From positions 3,064,001 to 3,128,000 of the forward strand of contig NZ_CP141944.1 in NCBI RefSeq assembly GCF_035658495.1: a stretch of 64,000 nucleotides of DNA, given 5' to 3'. The stretch is from Novosphingobium sp. RL4. GTDB lineage: Bacteria > Pseudomonadota > Alphaproteobacteria > Sphingomonadales > Sphingomonadaceae. The notes below the pieces were generated by a model. The model was not told the DNA's origin, ran no database searches, and saw only the letters and a program-made list of their open reading frames with translations. This document shows positions 17,575 through 27,086 of this stretch, piece after piece. The translations under genes were made by a program, and so were the position numbers. How positions within the stretch are numbered: position 1 is the stretch's first letter; each line of letters begins with the position of its first letter.

Positions 17575-18972
17575 ATGGCTGATTACGATTACGACGTCCT
17601 TGTCATCGGTGCCGGCCCTGGCGGCTATGTCGCTGCGATCCGCGCCGCACAGCTCGGTCTGAAGACCGCCTGCGCCGAAGGTCGCGAGACGCTGGGCGGT
17701 ACCTGCCTCAACGTCGGCTGCATCCCCTCCAAGGCCCTGCTCCACGCATCGGAATACTTCGAGGCGGCCAAGGGCGGCGCGATGGCGGCGATGGGCATCA
17801 AGGTGACCCCCGAGCTCGACCTCGACACCATGCAGGGCCAGCGCAAGGACGCCGTGAAGGGCCTGACCGGCGGCATCGAATTCCTGTTCAAGAAGAACAA
17901 GATCGACTGGCTGAAGGGCTACGCCCAGTTCAAGGACGCGCACAGCGTGGAAGTCGCGGGCAAGACCGTGACCGCCAAGAACATCGTGATCGCCACCGGT
18001 TCCTCGGTCACCCCGCTTCCCGGCGTCGAGATCAACAATGCCGGCGGCGTGGTGGTTGATTCCACCGGCGCGCTGGAGCTGGCCTCCGTTCCCAAGAAGA
18101 TGGTCGTCATCGGCGGCGGCGTGATCGGTCTCGAACTCGGTTCGGTCTGGCGCCGTCTTGGCGCGGAAGTCACCGTCGTCGAATACCTCGACCAGCTCCT
18201 GCCCGGCATGGACGGCGAAGTGCGCCGTGAAGCCGGCAAGATCTTCAAGAAGCAGGGCATGGTCCTGAAGCTCGGCACCAAGGTCACCGGCGTGACCGTG
18301 GAAGGCAAGACCGCCAAGGTCACTGTCGAACCCGCCAAGGGCGGTGACGCGGAAGTGATCGAGGCCGACGTCGTGCTGGTTTCGATCGGTCGCCGTCCCA
18401 ACACCGAAGGCCTTGGCCTCGACAAGATCGGCATCGAACTGAACGCACGCGCTCAGATCGAAACCGACCACGACTTCGCCACCAAGGTGGACGGCGTCTG
18501 GGCCATCGGCGACGTGATCCCCGGCCCGATGCTCGCGCATAAGGCCGAGGACGAAGGCATTGCCGTGGCCGAGAACATCGCGGGCCTGACCGGCATCGTG
18601 AACCATGACGTGATCCCGGGCGTGGTCTACACCCAGCCGGAATTCGCGGGCGTCGGCCTCACCGAGGAAGCCGCCAAGGAACGCGGCGCGATCAAGGTCG
18701 GCAAGTTCCCGATGCTCGCCAACTCGCGCGCCAAGACCAACCACGAGCCGGACGGCTTCGTGAAGGTGATCGCCGATGCCGAGACCGACCGCGTGCTCGG
18801 CGTGTGGTGCATCGCCTCGGTGGCAGGCACGATGATCGGCCAGGCCGCGCAGGCCATGGAATTCGGCGCGACCTCGGAAGACATCGCCTACACCTGCCAC
18901 GCGCACCCGACCCATTCGGAAGCGATCAAGGAAGCGGCCATGGCCGTGCTGGGCAAGCCGATCCACATCTGA
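17575..18972 (+). CDS. lpdA: Dihydrolipoyl dehydrogenase (E3)
   Basis: 465 residues. FAD fingerprint GAGPGGYVAAI at 12-22, redox disulphide C44/C49 in GGTCLNVGCIPSK, NAD motif GGGVIGLELGSVWRRLG near 180-195, FAD-contact WAIGDVIPG and the C-terminal dimer motif HAHPTHSEAIKEA with the catalytic His-Glu pair. Reoxidises dihydrolipoamide for the 2-oxoglutarate complex and can also serve pyruvate dehydrogenase. GGAGG precedes the ATG. Separated from sucB by a terminator and followed by its own. Confidence 0.97.
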   Translation: MADYDYDVLVIGAGPGGYVAAIRAAQLGLKTACAEGRETLGGTCLNVGCIPSKALLHASEYFEAAKGGAMAAMGIKVTPELDLDTMQGQRKDAVKGLTGGIEFLFKKNKIDWLKGYAQFKDAHSVEVAGKTVTAKNIVIATGSSVTPLPGVEINNAGGVVVDSTGALELASVPKKMVVIGGGVIGLELGSVWRRLGAEVTVVEYLDQLLPGMDGEVRREAGKIFKKQGMVLKLGTKVTGVTVEGKTAKVTVEPAKGGDAEVIEADVVLVSIGRRPNTEGLGLDKIGIELNARAQIETDHDFATKVDGVWAIGDVIPGPMLAHKAEDEGIAVAENIAGLTGIVNHDVIPGVVYTQPEFAGVGLTEEAAKERGAIKVGKFPMLANSRAKTNHEPDGFVKVIADAETDRVLGVWCIASVAGTMIGQAAQAMEFGATSEDIAYTCHAHPTHSEAIKEAAMAVLGKPIHI

Positions 18973-18999
18973 TCGGCTCCTTCTTCGAAGGCCAGGCGA

Positions 19000-19031
19000 A
19001 AGCCGGCGGTGCGAAAGCATCGCCGGCTTTT
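19000..19031 (+). terminator. Terminator after lpdA
   Basis: AAGCCGGCG and CGCCGGCTT arms, inner GTGC/GCAT pairs and GAAA tetraloop, then TTTT. End of the TCA cluster. Confidence 0.9.
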
Positions 19032-19071
19032 CCATTTGGGGCGCGCGCGCATTCCCGCTACCTCTCGCCCC

Positions 19072-19497
19072 ATGAACCTGCGCCCCTTCCACCTCGCCTT
19101 TCCCGTCCACGATCTCGACGCCGCCCGGGCATTCTGGGGCGGGGTCATGGGATGCCGGGAAGGACGCAGCAGTGCATCGTGGATCGACTTCGACTTCCAT
19201 GGCCACCAGATCGTCGCCCATCACGTGCCGGACATGGCGCGCGGCGATGCCGGATCCAATCCGGTCGATGGACACGGCGTGCCGGTGCCGCATTTCGGGA
19301 TCGTGCTGGCGATGGAGGACTGGCAGGCTCTCGCCGCGCGTCTGCGCGACGCCGGGATGGCGTTCGGCATCGAACCCTATATCCGCTTTGCCGGACAGCC
19401 GGGCGAACAGGCCACGATGTTCTTCCGCGATCCTTCCGGCAATGCCATCGAGATGAAGGCTTTCGCCGATCTTGGCCAGCTCTTCGCCCGAAACTGA
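19072..19497 (+). CDS. VOC-family (glyoxalase/dioxygenase fold) protein
   Basis: 141 residues with the two beta-alpha-beta-beta-beta units of the vicinal oxygen chelate fold: [23 protein letters not shown] at the start with the first metal His, [17 protein letters not shown] in the middle, and [16 protein letters not shown] at the end with the Glu ligand. Probably metal-dependent, substrate unknown. ATG at 19072 chosen because the fold starts there; the longer reading from 19009 has no family similarity. Stands alone, just after the lpdA terminator. Confidence 0.85.
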   Translation: MNLRPFHLAFPVHDLDAARAFWGGVMGCREGRSSASWIDFDFHGHQIVAHHVPDMARGDAGSNPVDGHGVPVPHFGIVLAMEDWQALAARLRDAGMAFGIEPYIRFAGQPGEQATMFFRDPSGNAIEMKAFADLGQLFARN

Positions 19498-19642
19498 ACC
19501 GCGTGTCGCGAATTCGGCCGCCCGGAAAGACAATGAAATTCAAGATCGGGAAACGAACGGGACAATAGCCGCTGCTATCGAGGATGCCCAAACAATAAGC
19601 ATTTAATGCCTATTATTTAGGCAAAGATGAGAGGGTGATCAC

Positions 19643-20089
19643 TTGAGCTTCCTGGTTCTCGCCGCAACCGCAGCCATCTCCGCCTCCGCAGTTCCCCGCG
19701 CGGCTCCGGCCCATTCGCTCGAGGTCCAGCATCGCGGCGCGGCCTACACGGTCGATTACGTCACCCGGATCGAGACCCGCGCCAAGGCCATCGGCATCTC
19801 CCCCCCGGCCCGCACCAGCAGCCGGCGCTGCATCCTTACCGCGCAAGTCTCGGTCGAGCGGCGCATTCAGCCTGCGGGCGGCGCCAGGGCCATCGCCACC
19901 GTGCTTCCCGGCACGAGGACCTTCACGCAGAGCCAACCCGGAGACTGCCGCCGCGACGACCGGCAGAGGGGCGAATTCGTGGCGGGCAAGGCCGATGCGA
20001 TTTCGGATCACGTCCGCGAACTGGCATCCGCCGACCACCACGATACATTGGCCGCAATCGACGCCGCACGCGATTTCGCCGCGAACTGA
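19643..20089 (+). CDS. Exported hypothetical protein, 148 aa
   Basis: N-terminal signal peptide (FLVLAATAAISASAVPRAAPA) and a mature part with two cysteines (RRCILTAQVSVERRI and QPGDCRRDDRQRG) that may form a disulphide. TTG start with GAGGG upstream. The mature region has a beta-rich first half and a helical C-terminus. Family not recognised. Starts a run of three exported proteins in one direction with short gaps; only 19 nt to the next gene. Confidence 0.6.
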   Translation: MSFLVLAATAAISASAVPRAAPAHSLEVQHRGAAYTVDYVTRIETRAKAIGISPPARTSSRRCILTAQVSVERRIQPAGGARAIATVLPGTRTFTQSQPGDCRRDDRQRGEFVAGKADAISDHVRELASADHHDTLAAIDAARDFAAN

Positions 20090-20108
20090 ACCGCGCTAGA
20101 GCGTCGGG

Positions 20109-20864
20109 ATGACCAGATACGCTTTCCCGGCGGCCCTCGTGGCCGCCGCAATCGTCTTTCCCGCCCACAGCCAGGCCCAGTCCGCCGCCGCCAGCGTCTC
20201 GCTGGAGGCCACCAGCGACTTGCGCGCACGCGGGCTGAGCTGGAGCGGCGGCCGCGCGGCCATGGCGGTGGATGCCAGCCTGCCCTTGTCCTCCGATGTC
20301 TCGATCGATCTCGGCGCCGCCAGCCTGCGGGACAGCGCAAGACACGGCGACGCCGACATAGGCCTCACCCTGTCTCCGGAATTGACGCTCTACTCCGGCG
20401 GCGGATGGACGCTTTCCGCGGCAGCCACCGGCCATGTCTTCGTCGGCGCCTCGGGCCTGAGCTACGGCGAACTCGGCACGCGCCTCTCCCGCACGATCGG
20501 CCCCGCCCGTCTCGACCTCGGCGCCAGCTTCGCGCCTTCGCAGAAGGCGATCGGCGGCAGCGATCTCTACCTTGAAGCCAATGCTGCCGTCGGCATTCCC
20601 GGCACCGCGCTCACCGTCTATGGTGGGGGCGGCTACAGCACCGGCTCCACCCGGAATTCCGCTCTTGCCGCCATGCGCGTCCAGCGCCTGCGCCCGGACG
20701 GCAGTTACTGGGACCATTATCTCGGCGTCGAACAGCAGATGGACCGGCTCGCGCTGGGCCTGCGATATACCGGGACATCGATCGGGGACGACCTGGCCCC
20801 CGGCCGCTATCGCGACCGCCACACAGGCTCCAGGATTGCGGCTTACCTGCGTTTCACACCGTGA
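20109..20864 (+). CDS. TorF-like putative outer-membrane porin
   Basis: 251 residues: signal peptide (TRYAFPAALVAAAIVFPAHSQAQ) followed by alternating polar/hydrophobic strands with the start SVSLEATSDLRARGLSWSGG, characteristic of the TorF/TIGR02001 family of small predicted beta-barrels, and a final strand IAAYLRFTP. Probably an outer-membrane channel of unknown substrate. Likely co-transcribed with the exported protein before it and the DUF4403 lipoprotein after it. Confidence 0.7.
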   Translation: MTRYAFPAALVAAAIVFPAHSQAQSAAASVSLEATSDLRARGLSWSGGRAAMAVDASLPLSSDVSIDLGAASLRDSARHGDADIGLTLSPELTLYSGGGWTLSAAATGHVFVGASGLSYGELGTRLSRTIGPARLDLGASFAPSQKAIGGSDLYLEANAAVGIPGTALTVYGGGGYSTGSTRNSALAAMRVQRLRPDGSYWDHYLGVEQQMDRLALGLRYTGTSIGDDLAPGRYRDRHTGSRIAAYLRFTP

Positions 20865-20930
20865 TTGGAACTGCCGCAATTCTCGCGTATTGTCCTGTGC
20901 GGAGGGGACAATTTCCGGGACATTCGCGCA

Positions 20931-22439
20931 ATGAGGACAGGAAAGGTCCGTGCGGCGGGCCACTGCGCCATGGGAGCGACGACGCTCGCGCTTTGCCTCG
21001 CGCTCGCGCTCGCGGGGTGTAAGCGCCGGGCCGATGAAGGGCCGCCGCCCCGCGCCACCGACGCCATTCGCATGGAACCGCAGGCATCGCTCGTCACCGT
21101 CCCCATCCATGCCGACGTAAGCGAACTCGCCCGGGCGCTGGAGCGGGAGATTCCCCGCCGGCTCTGGTCGATCGACAGGCCGGACAGCACTTGCGTTCCG
21201 TCAAGGAAGGTCAAGGTGGCTTTCGTCAAGCTCAAGACCCCGGACATCAAGTGCCGCATCATCGGCGAAGTCACGCGCGGTCCGGTAAGCTTCACCGGCA
21301 AGGGCCGCGACATCGTGCTGACCATGCCGCTGCACGCCGTCGTCCGCGCCGAGGATATCGCCGGCGTCCTCAAGCGGGAAACCGCAACGGCAGATGCCAC
21401 GGCCCGCGCCACGATCCGCCTCACGCTCGCGCAGGACTGGACCCCGCGCGGCACGGTGGACATCCGCTATAGCTGGACCGAGCATCCCCATCTCGATTTC
21501 CTCGGCCAGCGCATAGACCTCACCGAACCGGCGGACCGCAAGCTCGCCCCGGTGATCGCCCGGCTTGAAACAACTCTCCCCGGGCAGCTTGCCCGCCTGG
21601 AACTGAGACCGCAGATCGAAAGGGCCTGGGCCTCCGCCTTCACCTCGCTCGCCCTGAATGAGAGGAACCCGCCTGTCTGGATGCGGATCACGCCGCAGGA
21701 ATTGCAGTACGGCGGGTACGAACTGGATGGACATCGGCTGGTCCTGCGGCTGGGCCTCAAGGCGCTCACCGAAACCTTCGTTGGCCACCGTCCGCCCGAT
21801 CCGCCCGCCGCGCCCCTGCCCCCGCTGCGCCCGATGACAGCGGAAGCCGGCCGGCTGGCTTTCTTCATCCCGGTGATCGCCGATTATCGCGAGCTTGAGC
21901 CGGTCCTGATGCGCGCGCTCGTCAAGCGGTCGCAGCGGCCGTTCGCGGTTCCGCACATCGGCCCGGTAATGGCCACCTTCCACAAGGCGACCATCTACGG
22001 AACCACCGGCGGCAGAATCGCGGTAGGTATAAACTTCACGGCCCGCGGCGTAGCCGAACGGTTGAAGGCGGCACATGGAACGGTCTGGATCACCGCAACC
22101 CCGGTAAATGCCGCTAATTCGCGCAAGGTGGACTTCGCCGATTTCCATGTCGGCGGCACGACGGACGCGGTGGGCGGCGATATCCTGCTGGCCCTTGCCA
22201 ATACGCCCGGCGTGTCCAGCACGCTCTCCGCGGCGCTCGGGCAGAATTTCGAGAACGACTACCGGGACCTCCTCGGCAAGATCGCGCGCGCCATCGACGA
22301 CAAGCGGGAAGGCGAATTCGTGATCCGGGCCGAAGTCACCGAAACGCACACAGGGACCATCAAGGCCAGCGGACGCGGGCTCTACCTGCCGGTTCGCGCC
22401 GGTGGAAAAACGTCGATCACACTGAGAGATAAGCCATAA
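20931..22439 (+). CDS. DUF4403-family lipoprotein
   Basis: 502 residues. Lipobox LALAGC gives a lipid anchor. The long mature part has two similar halves, each beginning with a strand-rich segment on PVHADVSELARALE-like sequence (first VTVPIHADVSELARAL, second FFIPVIADYRELEPVLM). This duplicated layout matches DUF4403, which resembles tubular lipid-binding (SMP/TULIP-like) folds in some predictions; no function is proven. ATG at 20931 puts the lipobox at a normal distance; an ATG-free upstream extension from 20865 would add 22 residues. No strong SD seen. Confidence 0.72.
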   Translation: MRTGKVRAAGHCAMGATTLALCLALALAGCKRRADEGPPPRATDAIRMEPQASLVTVPIHADVSELARALEREIPRRLWSIDRPDSTCVPSRKVKVAFVKLKTPDIKCRIIGEVTRGPVSFTGKGRDIVLTMPLHAVVRAEDIAGVLKRETATADATARATIRLTLAQDWTPRGTVDIRYSWTEHPHLDFLGQRIDLTEPADRKLAPVIARLETTLPGQLARLELRPQIERAWASAFTSLALNERNPPVWMRITPQELQYGGYELDGHRLVLRLGLKALTETFVGHRPPDPPAAPLPPLRPMTAEAGRLAFFIPVIADYRELEPVLMRALVKRSQRPFAVPHIGPVMATFHKATIYGTTGGRIAVGINFTARGVAERLKAAHGTVWITATPVNAANSRKVDFADFHVGGTTDAVGGDILLALANTPGVSSTLSAALGQNFENDYRDLLGKIARAIDDKREGEFVIRAEVTETHTGTIKASGRGLYLPVRAGGKTSITLRDKP

Positions 22440-22536
22440 TGGCAGCAGTTTACCCGCAGGAATGCCTTGACGTGCAATCGATTTTATACAGTGTTGTCCA
22501 ACAAGATCGAATTCAATCCAGAGACGCGGGGATCGT

Positions 22537-23517
22537 TTGAAGGCTGTTTTTCACTCCGGGCCCGGAGCACGTCCCATGCTGACTTTTGGCGATGCACCTG
22601 AACCGGATGTAGCGGCAGACATGGTGCTTATCCGTGTCGAGCTGGCTTCCATCGAAGCCATCGATCTGGTGAAGCTGGCGCTCTATCAAAGCGGCCTTGC
22701 GGAGATCCCCCCTTCGGGCATTGCCGGTAGCCAGGCCTGCGGCATCGTCATCGCCACCGGCGCGAAAGTAACCCGGTTCCGCATCGGCGACCGGGTTGTG
22801 GCCTGCCACGGCTGGGGCAGCCATGCCGAACTGTTCGCCGCGCCGGAAGCTTCCACCTGGCCCCTGCCCCAGGGCATCGATCCGGGCTTCGGGACGGCCG
22901 CGCCTTTCACGCTGGCCGCCGCGCAGGGGACGCTTTTCGCACGGGGCCAGCTGCAACCCGGCGAAGTCCTGCTCATCAATCACATCACCAGCAGTCTCGG
23001 TATCGTCGCGCTGCAACTCGCCGCCGAAACGGGCGCCACCGTCATCGGAATATCCCGAGATCCGGCGCGCGGCGCCAGGCTGAGGGAACTCGGCCTCCAT
23101 CACGCCCTCTACCCCGAACAGGACGACGTGATGGCCGCATGTCTGGAACTGACCGGTGGCAAGGGCGTCGATTTCGTGTTCGACGTCAGCGCCGGTGAAA
23201 GGTCCACGCAGCTTGCCCGTCTCGTTGCACCGGGCGGACGCTACGCCGCGATCTCAGCCGCCGGAAACGGTCTGGCCTCGATCGGATATGGCAAGGAAGG
23301 CGCAGGCGGCCCCACGATCAGGCGCTTCGCCATCGCGCCCGCCGGCCCGCTGGGCGAGCCCGATATCCACGACGAAGTCACGCGCCTGCTGGCCCGCGTA
23401 AGCCAGGGCGGCATCCAGCTTCCCATCGAGCACGAGTTCGCCTTGTGCGAGGCCGCCGAAGCCTACGAATTCATCCTCAGCGGCCAGCCCTTCGGCCATG
23501 TGGTTATGCGGCCCTGA
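22537..23517 (+). CDS. MDR-superfamily oxidoreductase (quinone oxidoreductase-like)
   Basis: 326 residues. GroES-like N-terminal domain (GIAGSQACGIVIATGAKVTRFRIGDRV) and Rossmann domain, but the usual nucleotide loop AAAGGVG is replaced by NHITSSLG before IVALQLAAETGATVIG. No structural-zinc cysteines, so it belongs to the zinc-free quinone reductase side. NADPH is likely, substrate unknown. TTG start with a GCGGGGA site upstream. Convergent with the M49-like peptidase, only 10 nt apart and with no terminator between. Confidence 0.85.
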   Translation: MKAVFHSGPGARPMLTFGDAPEPDVAADMVLIRVELASIEAIDLVKLALYQSGLAEIPPSGIAGSQACGIVIATGAKVTRFRIGDRVVACHGWGSHAELFAAPEASTWPLPQGIDPGFGTAAPFTLAAAQGTLFARGQLQPGEVLLINHITSSLGIVALQLAAETGATVIGISRDPARGARLRELGLHHALYPEQDDVMAACLELTGGKGVDFVFDVSAGERSTQLARLVAPGGRYAAISAAGNGLASIGYGKEGAGGPTIRRFAIAPAGPLGEPDIHDEVTRLLARVSQGGIQLPIEHEFALCEAAEAYEFILSGQPFGHVVMRP

Positions 23518-23527
23518 CCGGCAGCGG

Positions 23528-25180
23528 TCAGATGCCTTCGGGATAGACCGGCCGGATATCGACCGGCAGGCTCGCCATGCTCGCGATCACGGCTTCCGCC
23601 TCGGGATCCAGCTTCGCCCAGCGCGCCATGAAGACCTTCGTGCCTTCGTAGTCGCCCTTGGCCTGAAGCATCAGCATGTCGTGCAGCAGGTCGCGCAGCC
23701 CTGCCTCCATCTTCGCATCGTCGAAAGCATAGCGCCGCGCCGCTGCGTCGTAAGTGAAGGCGCCCTTGTCGCGCAGGTACCCATATTGGAGCGCGGCGCC
23801 CTTGCCATGCGCCTCCACCGCGCCGAAGCGCACCGCGCGGAAGATGCCCGCGACATAAGTGGCGAAAAGCTGGGGACGCTCGGATGCCGGAATCTCGCCC
23901 TTCTTCATCATCAACAGGATGTCCCAGACCCCGGCGACATCGGCCTTGGCTTCCTCGATTGCCGAGTTCTGCTCCTTCAGCGCCTTGTCCACGGTGGTGG
24001 TCTGACCGTTCACGACGATCGTGCCCGGCCCGAGGCTGTGCGAGAGTTCATGGAACAGCGTTTCGAGCTGCATGTACTTGCGATCGACCAGACCCGCCTG
24101 CGACGGCACCAGCACCAGTGCGCCCATGGGCTTCAGGATACGCTCGAACTTTGCGCCCAGCACATTCGACAGGATCACCTTCTTGGCGCCCTTGGCCTCG
24201 CGCACGCGCTCGTCATTGGGAAGGTTGAAAGCGACCGTCTGCGGCCCCGGCACATTGTCGCCGCCGCCGCGAATCTGTTCGGCCACGGCAATCGGACTTT
24301 CGAACCCGCGCTGGAAGTTCTTGTAGGCATCCTCGATCGGAAGGTTCGCTTCCATGTCGCGCAAGTAGTCCTTGTACTTGGCAAGCGCAGCGGATTCCAC
24401 CGGGTCCTTGAGCGTCACGAAGCTCTCGAACGACGTTTTAGCGCCCATCAGACGATCGGTGTAGACCTCATAGGGCCCGATGGCGACTTCGATGGGCGTG
24501 TCCTTCAGGTCCATCCATGCCAGTTCGCTCTCGTAGTAGTCGTCCGTGCGGAAGGCCTTGGCCCGCAGCGAAAGGAATTTCTTCAGGCTGGCGTTGCTCG
24601 TCCGCGCCGCCGCCTGATCGAGCAGGCCGGCCGCCGGTTCCAGCCACGCCTTGTAGGCGACCGAATAAGGCACCGCGACCAGCTTCGCGCCGTCCCTGCG
24701 GACGACCGTGTAAGGGCTGGTCAGCGCCGCCTTCTGGTCCGGGTGCGCGGCAAGGTAAGCCTCGAAATCGGCGCGCGTAAGATCTTCGGGATAGAAGCCC
24801 GCACCTTCCGGCATCGGCGTGGTGCCCCAGAACGGGTGCAGGTCGGCCAGTTCGTCCCAGGGCCCGAAATTACGGTCGAACATCTCGACCAACAGGTCGC
24901 GGTCGGCGCGGCGGTTCATCGAGACCGCGCGGCGCACTTGCGGGTTCTCCGCGTAGCGCTGCCGCAAGTAGACCTCGCTCATCAGGTCGGAAGCCTTGAT
25001 GAGGAGGTTCACCACGTCCCGCTCCTCGGCCGAGAGGAACTTCGTGTCCACCTCCATCGGGATCGTCGCCAGCTTCGCCTTCTGCACGGCGAGATCGTAG
25101 GCCGGTTCCGCCGCAAGGGCCGGAGCGGAAACGAGGCTGGTCGCGGCGAGCAGCGCGGAGGCGAGGAGGAACTTGGGCAT
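23528..25180 (-). CDS. Exported M49-like (dipeptidyl-peptidase III-type) zinc peptidase
   Basis: 550 residues with a signal peptide (MPKFLLASALLAATSLVSAPALA). The zinc site reads LFHELSHSLGPGTI with the third-ligand motif EEAKADVAGVWD about 40 residues later, as in M49 enzymes. Classical DPP III has HELLGH (one residue longer); the HExxH form with a following GPG resembles the plant Nudix-fused and bacterial M49-like branch (HExCHGIGP). It probably cleaves peptides in the periplasm. The ATG at 25180 starts the signal peptide; SD is weak. Confidence 0.8.
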   Translation of the reverse strand: MPKFLLASALLAATSLVSAPALAAEPAYDLAVQKAKLATIPMEVDTKFLSAEERDVVNLLIKASDLMSEVYLRQRYAENPQVRRAVSMNRRADRDLLVEMFDRNFGPWDELADLHPFWGTTPMPEGAGFYPEDLTRADFEAYLAAHPDQKAALTSPYTVVRRDGAKLVAVPYSVAYKAWLEPAAGLLDQAAARTSNASLKKFLSLRAKAFRTDDYYESELAWMDLKDTPIEVAIGPYEVYTDRLMGAKTSFESFVTLKDPVESAALAKYKDYLRDMEANLPIEDAYKNFQRGFESPIAVAEQIRGGGDNVPGPQTVAFNLPNDERVREAKGAKKVILSNVLGAKFERILKPMGALVLVPSQAGLVDRKYMQLETLFHELSHSLGPGTIVVNGQTTTVDKALKEQNSAIEEAKADVAGVWDILLMMKKGEIPASERPQLFATYVAGIFRAVRFGAVEAHGKGAALQYGYLRDKGAFTYDAAARRYAFDDAKMEAGLRDLLHDMLMLQAKGDYEGTKVFMARWAKLDPEAEAVIASMASLPVDIRPVYPEGI

Positions 25181-25306
25181 GGGATGTGGTCCGTCTGGGG
25201 GAATTGTCGGGGCGGACACTAGGCTTCCTGCCTTGCAGTGCAAAGGGAAGAAAAGGAAAAGCAGCGGAGGGTACTACGGACAGACAACGGGCGAGGTTGA
25301 AGTTCC

Positions 25307-25346
25307 GAGGGTCCGGGGGATCATCCCCCGGGGCTTGCCTTTTAAA
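25307..25346 (-). repeat. 3'-end hairpin repeat, copy 1 (recN)
   Basis: Minus strand: TTTAAA overlapping the recN stop, then AAGCCCCGGGGGATGATCCCCCGG and GACCCTC, i.e. arms CCGGGGG/CCCCCGG around ATGAT. Shares layout and sequence with copies at 45619-45669 and 45786-45827. No T-run. Confidence 0.65.
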
Positions 25347-27003
25347 CTTCGAGCAACCGATCCGCCTGCGCCCGAGCCTCGGCCGTCACCTCCGCCCCGG
25401 AGAGCATCCGCGCGATCTCTTCCTTGCGCTCGCCCTCGTCGAGCAGCGCCACCGAGGTGCGCGTGACGGTGCCTTCGCTGGACTTGGCGATCATGTAGTG
25501 CCGCCGCCCGCGCGCCGCGACCTGCGGGCTGTGCGTAACCGCCAGCAACTGCCCTTCCGAGGCAAGCCGCGCCAGACGCTCGCCGATCGCGCTGGCGACC
25601 GCGCCGCCGACACCCCGGTCGATCTCGTCGAAGATCACCGTCGCGGCGCCGCCTTCTTCGGCCAGCGCCACCTTGAGCGCGAGGATGAAGCGCGAGAGTT
25701 CGCCGCCCGAAGCGATCTTGGCAAGCGGAGCGAAATCGGCGCCGGGATTCGTGCTGATGAGAAATTCGACGGCATCCATGCCATGCGAACCCCAGCGGTC
25801 TTCCGGCACGCGGATCACCGAGGTCTGGAAGCGGGCGGCATCGAGCTTCAGCGGCGCGAGTTCGGCCGCCACCGCCTTGTCGAGCCGCTTGGCGGCGGCC
25901 CGGCGCAGGTCGTGCAGCGCCTCGGCCTGTTCGCGATAGGCCAGCGCCGCCTTCTGCGCGGTGCGTTCAAGCCCGGCGACATGCTCCTCTCCGCCTTCGA
26001 TGGCGTCCAGCGCACTGCGCATCTCCCGCATCTTTTCCGGCAGCTCGTCCACCTGGCAGCCCTGCTTGCGGGCCGCGGCGCGCAGATCGAACAACCGCGT
26101 CTCGATTCGGTCGAGTTCGTCGGGGTCGAAAGCCAGGGCCTCGGCGGCGCGGTCCAGCTTGTCTTCCGCCTCGCTCGCCTCGATCACCGCCCGGTCCAGC
26201 GCTTCGAGCGCTTCGGCAAGCAGGTGATGCTCGCCGGCGATACGGTCAAGCCGGCGGGACGCGCCGCGCAGTGAAGCCAGCGCCGAATCGGACCCGGTCC
26301 ACAGATGCTGGAGCGCAACGAGATCGTCGGAAAGCTTCTCGCCCTTCTGCATTTCGGCGCGGGCATGGGCGAGTTCTTCCTCCTCGCCTTCCTGCGGACC
26401 CAGCGCATCCAGCTCGGCAAGGTGCGCCAGCAACAGGTCCTGATCTTCGGCCGCCTTGGCGACTTGCGCGCGCGCACCGTCAAGGGCGCTCTGGGCGGTG
26501 CGCCAGGTCTTCCACGCAGCCTCCACCCCGGCAACGTCCCCGCCCGCGAAACGATCGAGCAGGGCGCGGTGCCCCTTCGCGTTCACGAGGCCGCGATCGT
26601 CGTGCTGGCCGTGGATCTCAACGAGCGCCGGCGCAATTTCGCGCAGCAGCGCAACGCCCACCGGCTGGTCGTTGAGGAAGGCCCGGCTGCCGCCATCAGC
26701 CTTGAGCTGGCGCTTGAGGATCAGCGGCTCGCCCGGCTCGATTTCGAGATCGGCCTCTTCCAGCACCTTGCGAACGACGCCGGGAAGCTCTGCGAATTCG
26801 AAGCTGGCCGTGACGATCGCCCGGCTTTCGCCGGCCCGCACCAGCCCGCTGTCGGCACGGTTCCCGATCACGAGGCCCAGTGCATCGAGCAGGATCGACT
26901 TGCCCGCGCCGGTTTCACCCGTGAGAACGCCCAGCCCCCTTGCGAAATCGAGGTCGAGCGCTTCGATCAGCACGATGTTGCGGATGGAGAGGCGGTTCAG
27001 CAT
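25342..27003 (-). CDS. recN: DNA repair protein RecN (SMC-like ATPase)
   Basis: 553 residues, normal for RecN. Walker A GETGAGKS at 29-36, long central coiled-coil arms (about 150-370, many EAxxKLD/RAxAEAL heptads), then the C-terminal ABC half with signature GGELSRFILALK, Walker B (ATVIFDEIDRGVGG) and the H-loop region TVTHSPQVAA-like LLAVTHSPQVAARG. Holds broken DNA ends together in double-strand break repair. Transcribed away from bamD, 83 nt downstream of it. Confidence 0.97.
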   Translation of the reverse strand: MLNRLSIRNIVLIEALDLDFARGLGVLTGETGAGKSILLDALGLVIGNRADSGLVRAGESRAIVTASFEFAELPGVVRKVLEEADLEIEPGEPLILKRQLKADGGSRAFLNDQPVGVALLREIAPALVEIHGQHDDRGLVNAKGHRALLDRFAGGDVAGVEAAWKTWRTAQSALDGARAQVAKAAEDQDLLLAHLAELDALGPQEGEEEELAHARAEMQKGEKLSDDLVALQHLWTGSDSALASLRGASRRLDRIAGEHHLLAEALEALDRAVIEASEAEDKLDRAAEALAFDPDELDRIETRLFDLRAAARKQGCQVDELPEKMREMRSALDAIEGGEEHVAGLERTAQKAALAYREQAEALHDLRRAAAKRLDKAVAAELAPLKLDAARFQTSVIRVPEDRWGSHGMDAVEFLISTNPGADFAPLAKIASGGELSRFILALKVALAEEGGAATVIFDEIDRGVGGAVASAIGERLARLASEGQLLAVTHSPQVAARGRRHYMIAKSSEGTVTRTSVALLDEGERKEEIARMLSGAEVTAEARAQADRLLEV

Positions 27004-27086
27004 GTTCGCGATCCGTTCTAGCGAAAACTTATTCGCCCGTCACGCATCTTTGCGCCCACCGCTCAGGCAGCCGCACCGCAGGCGCC

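Noticed and set aside
22464..22500. TTGACG ... TATACA promoter-like pair before the MDR gene
   Set aside because: Spacing between the boxes is too short for a sigma-70-type promoter.
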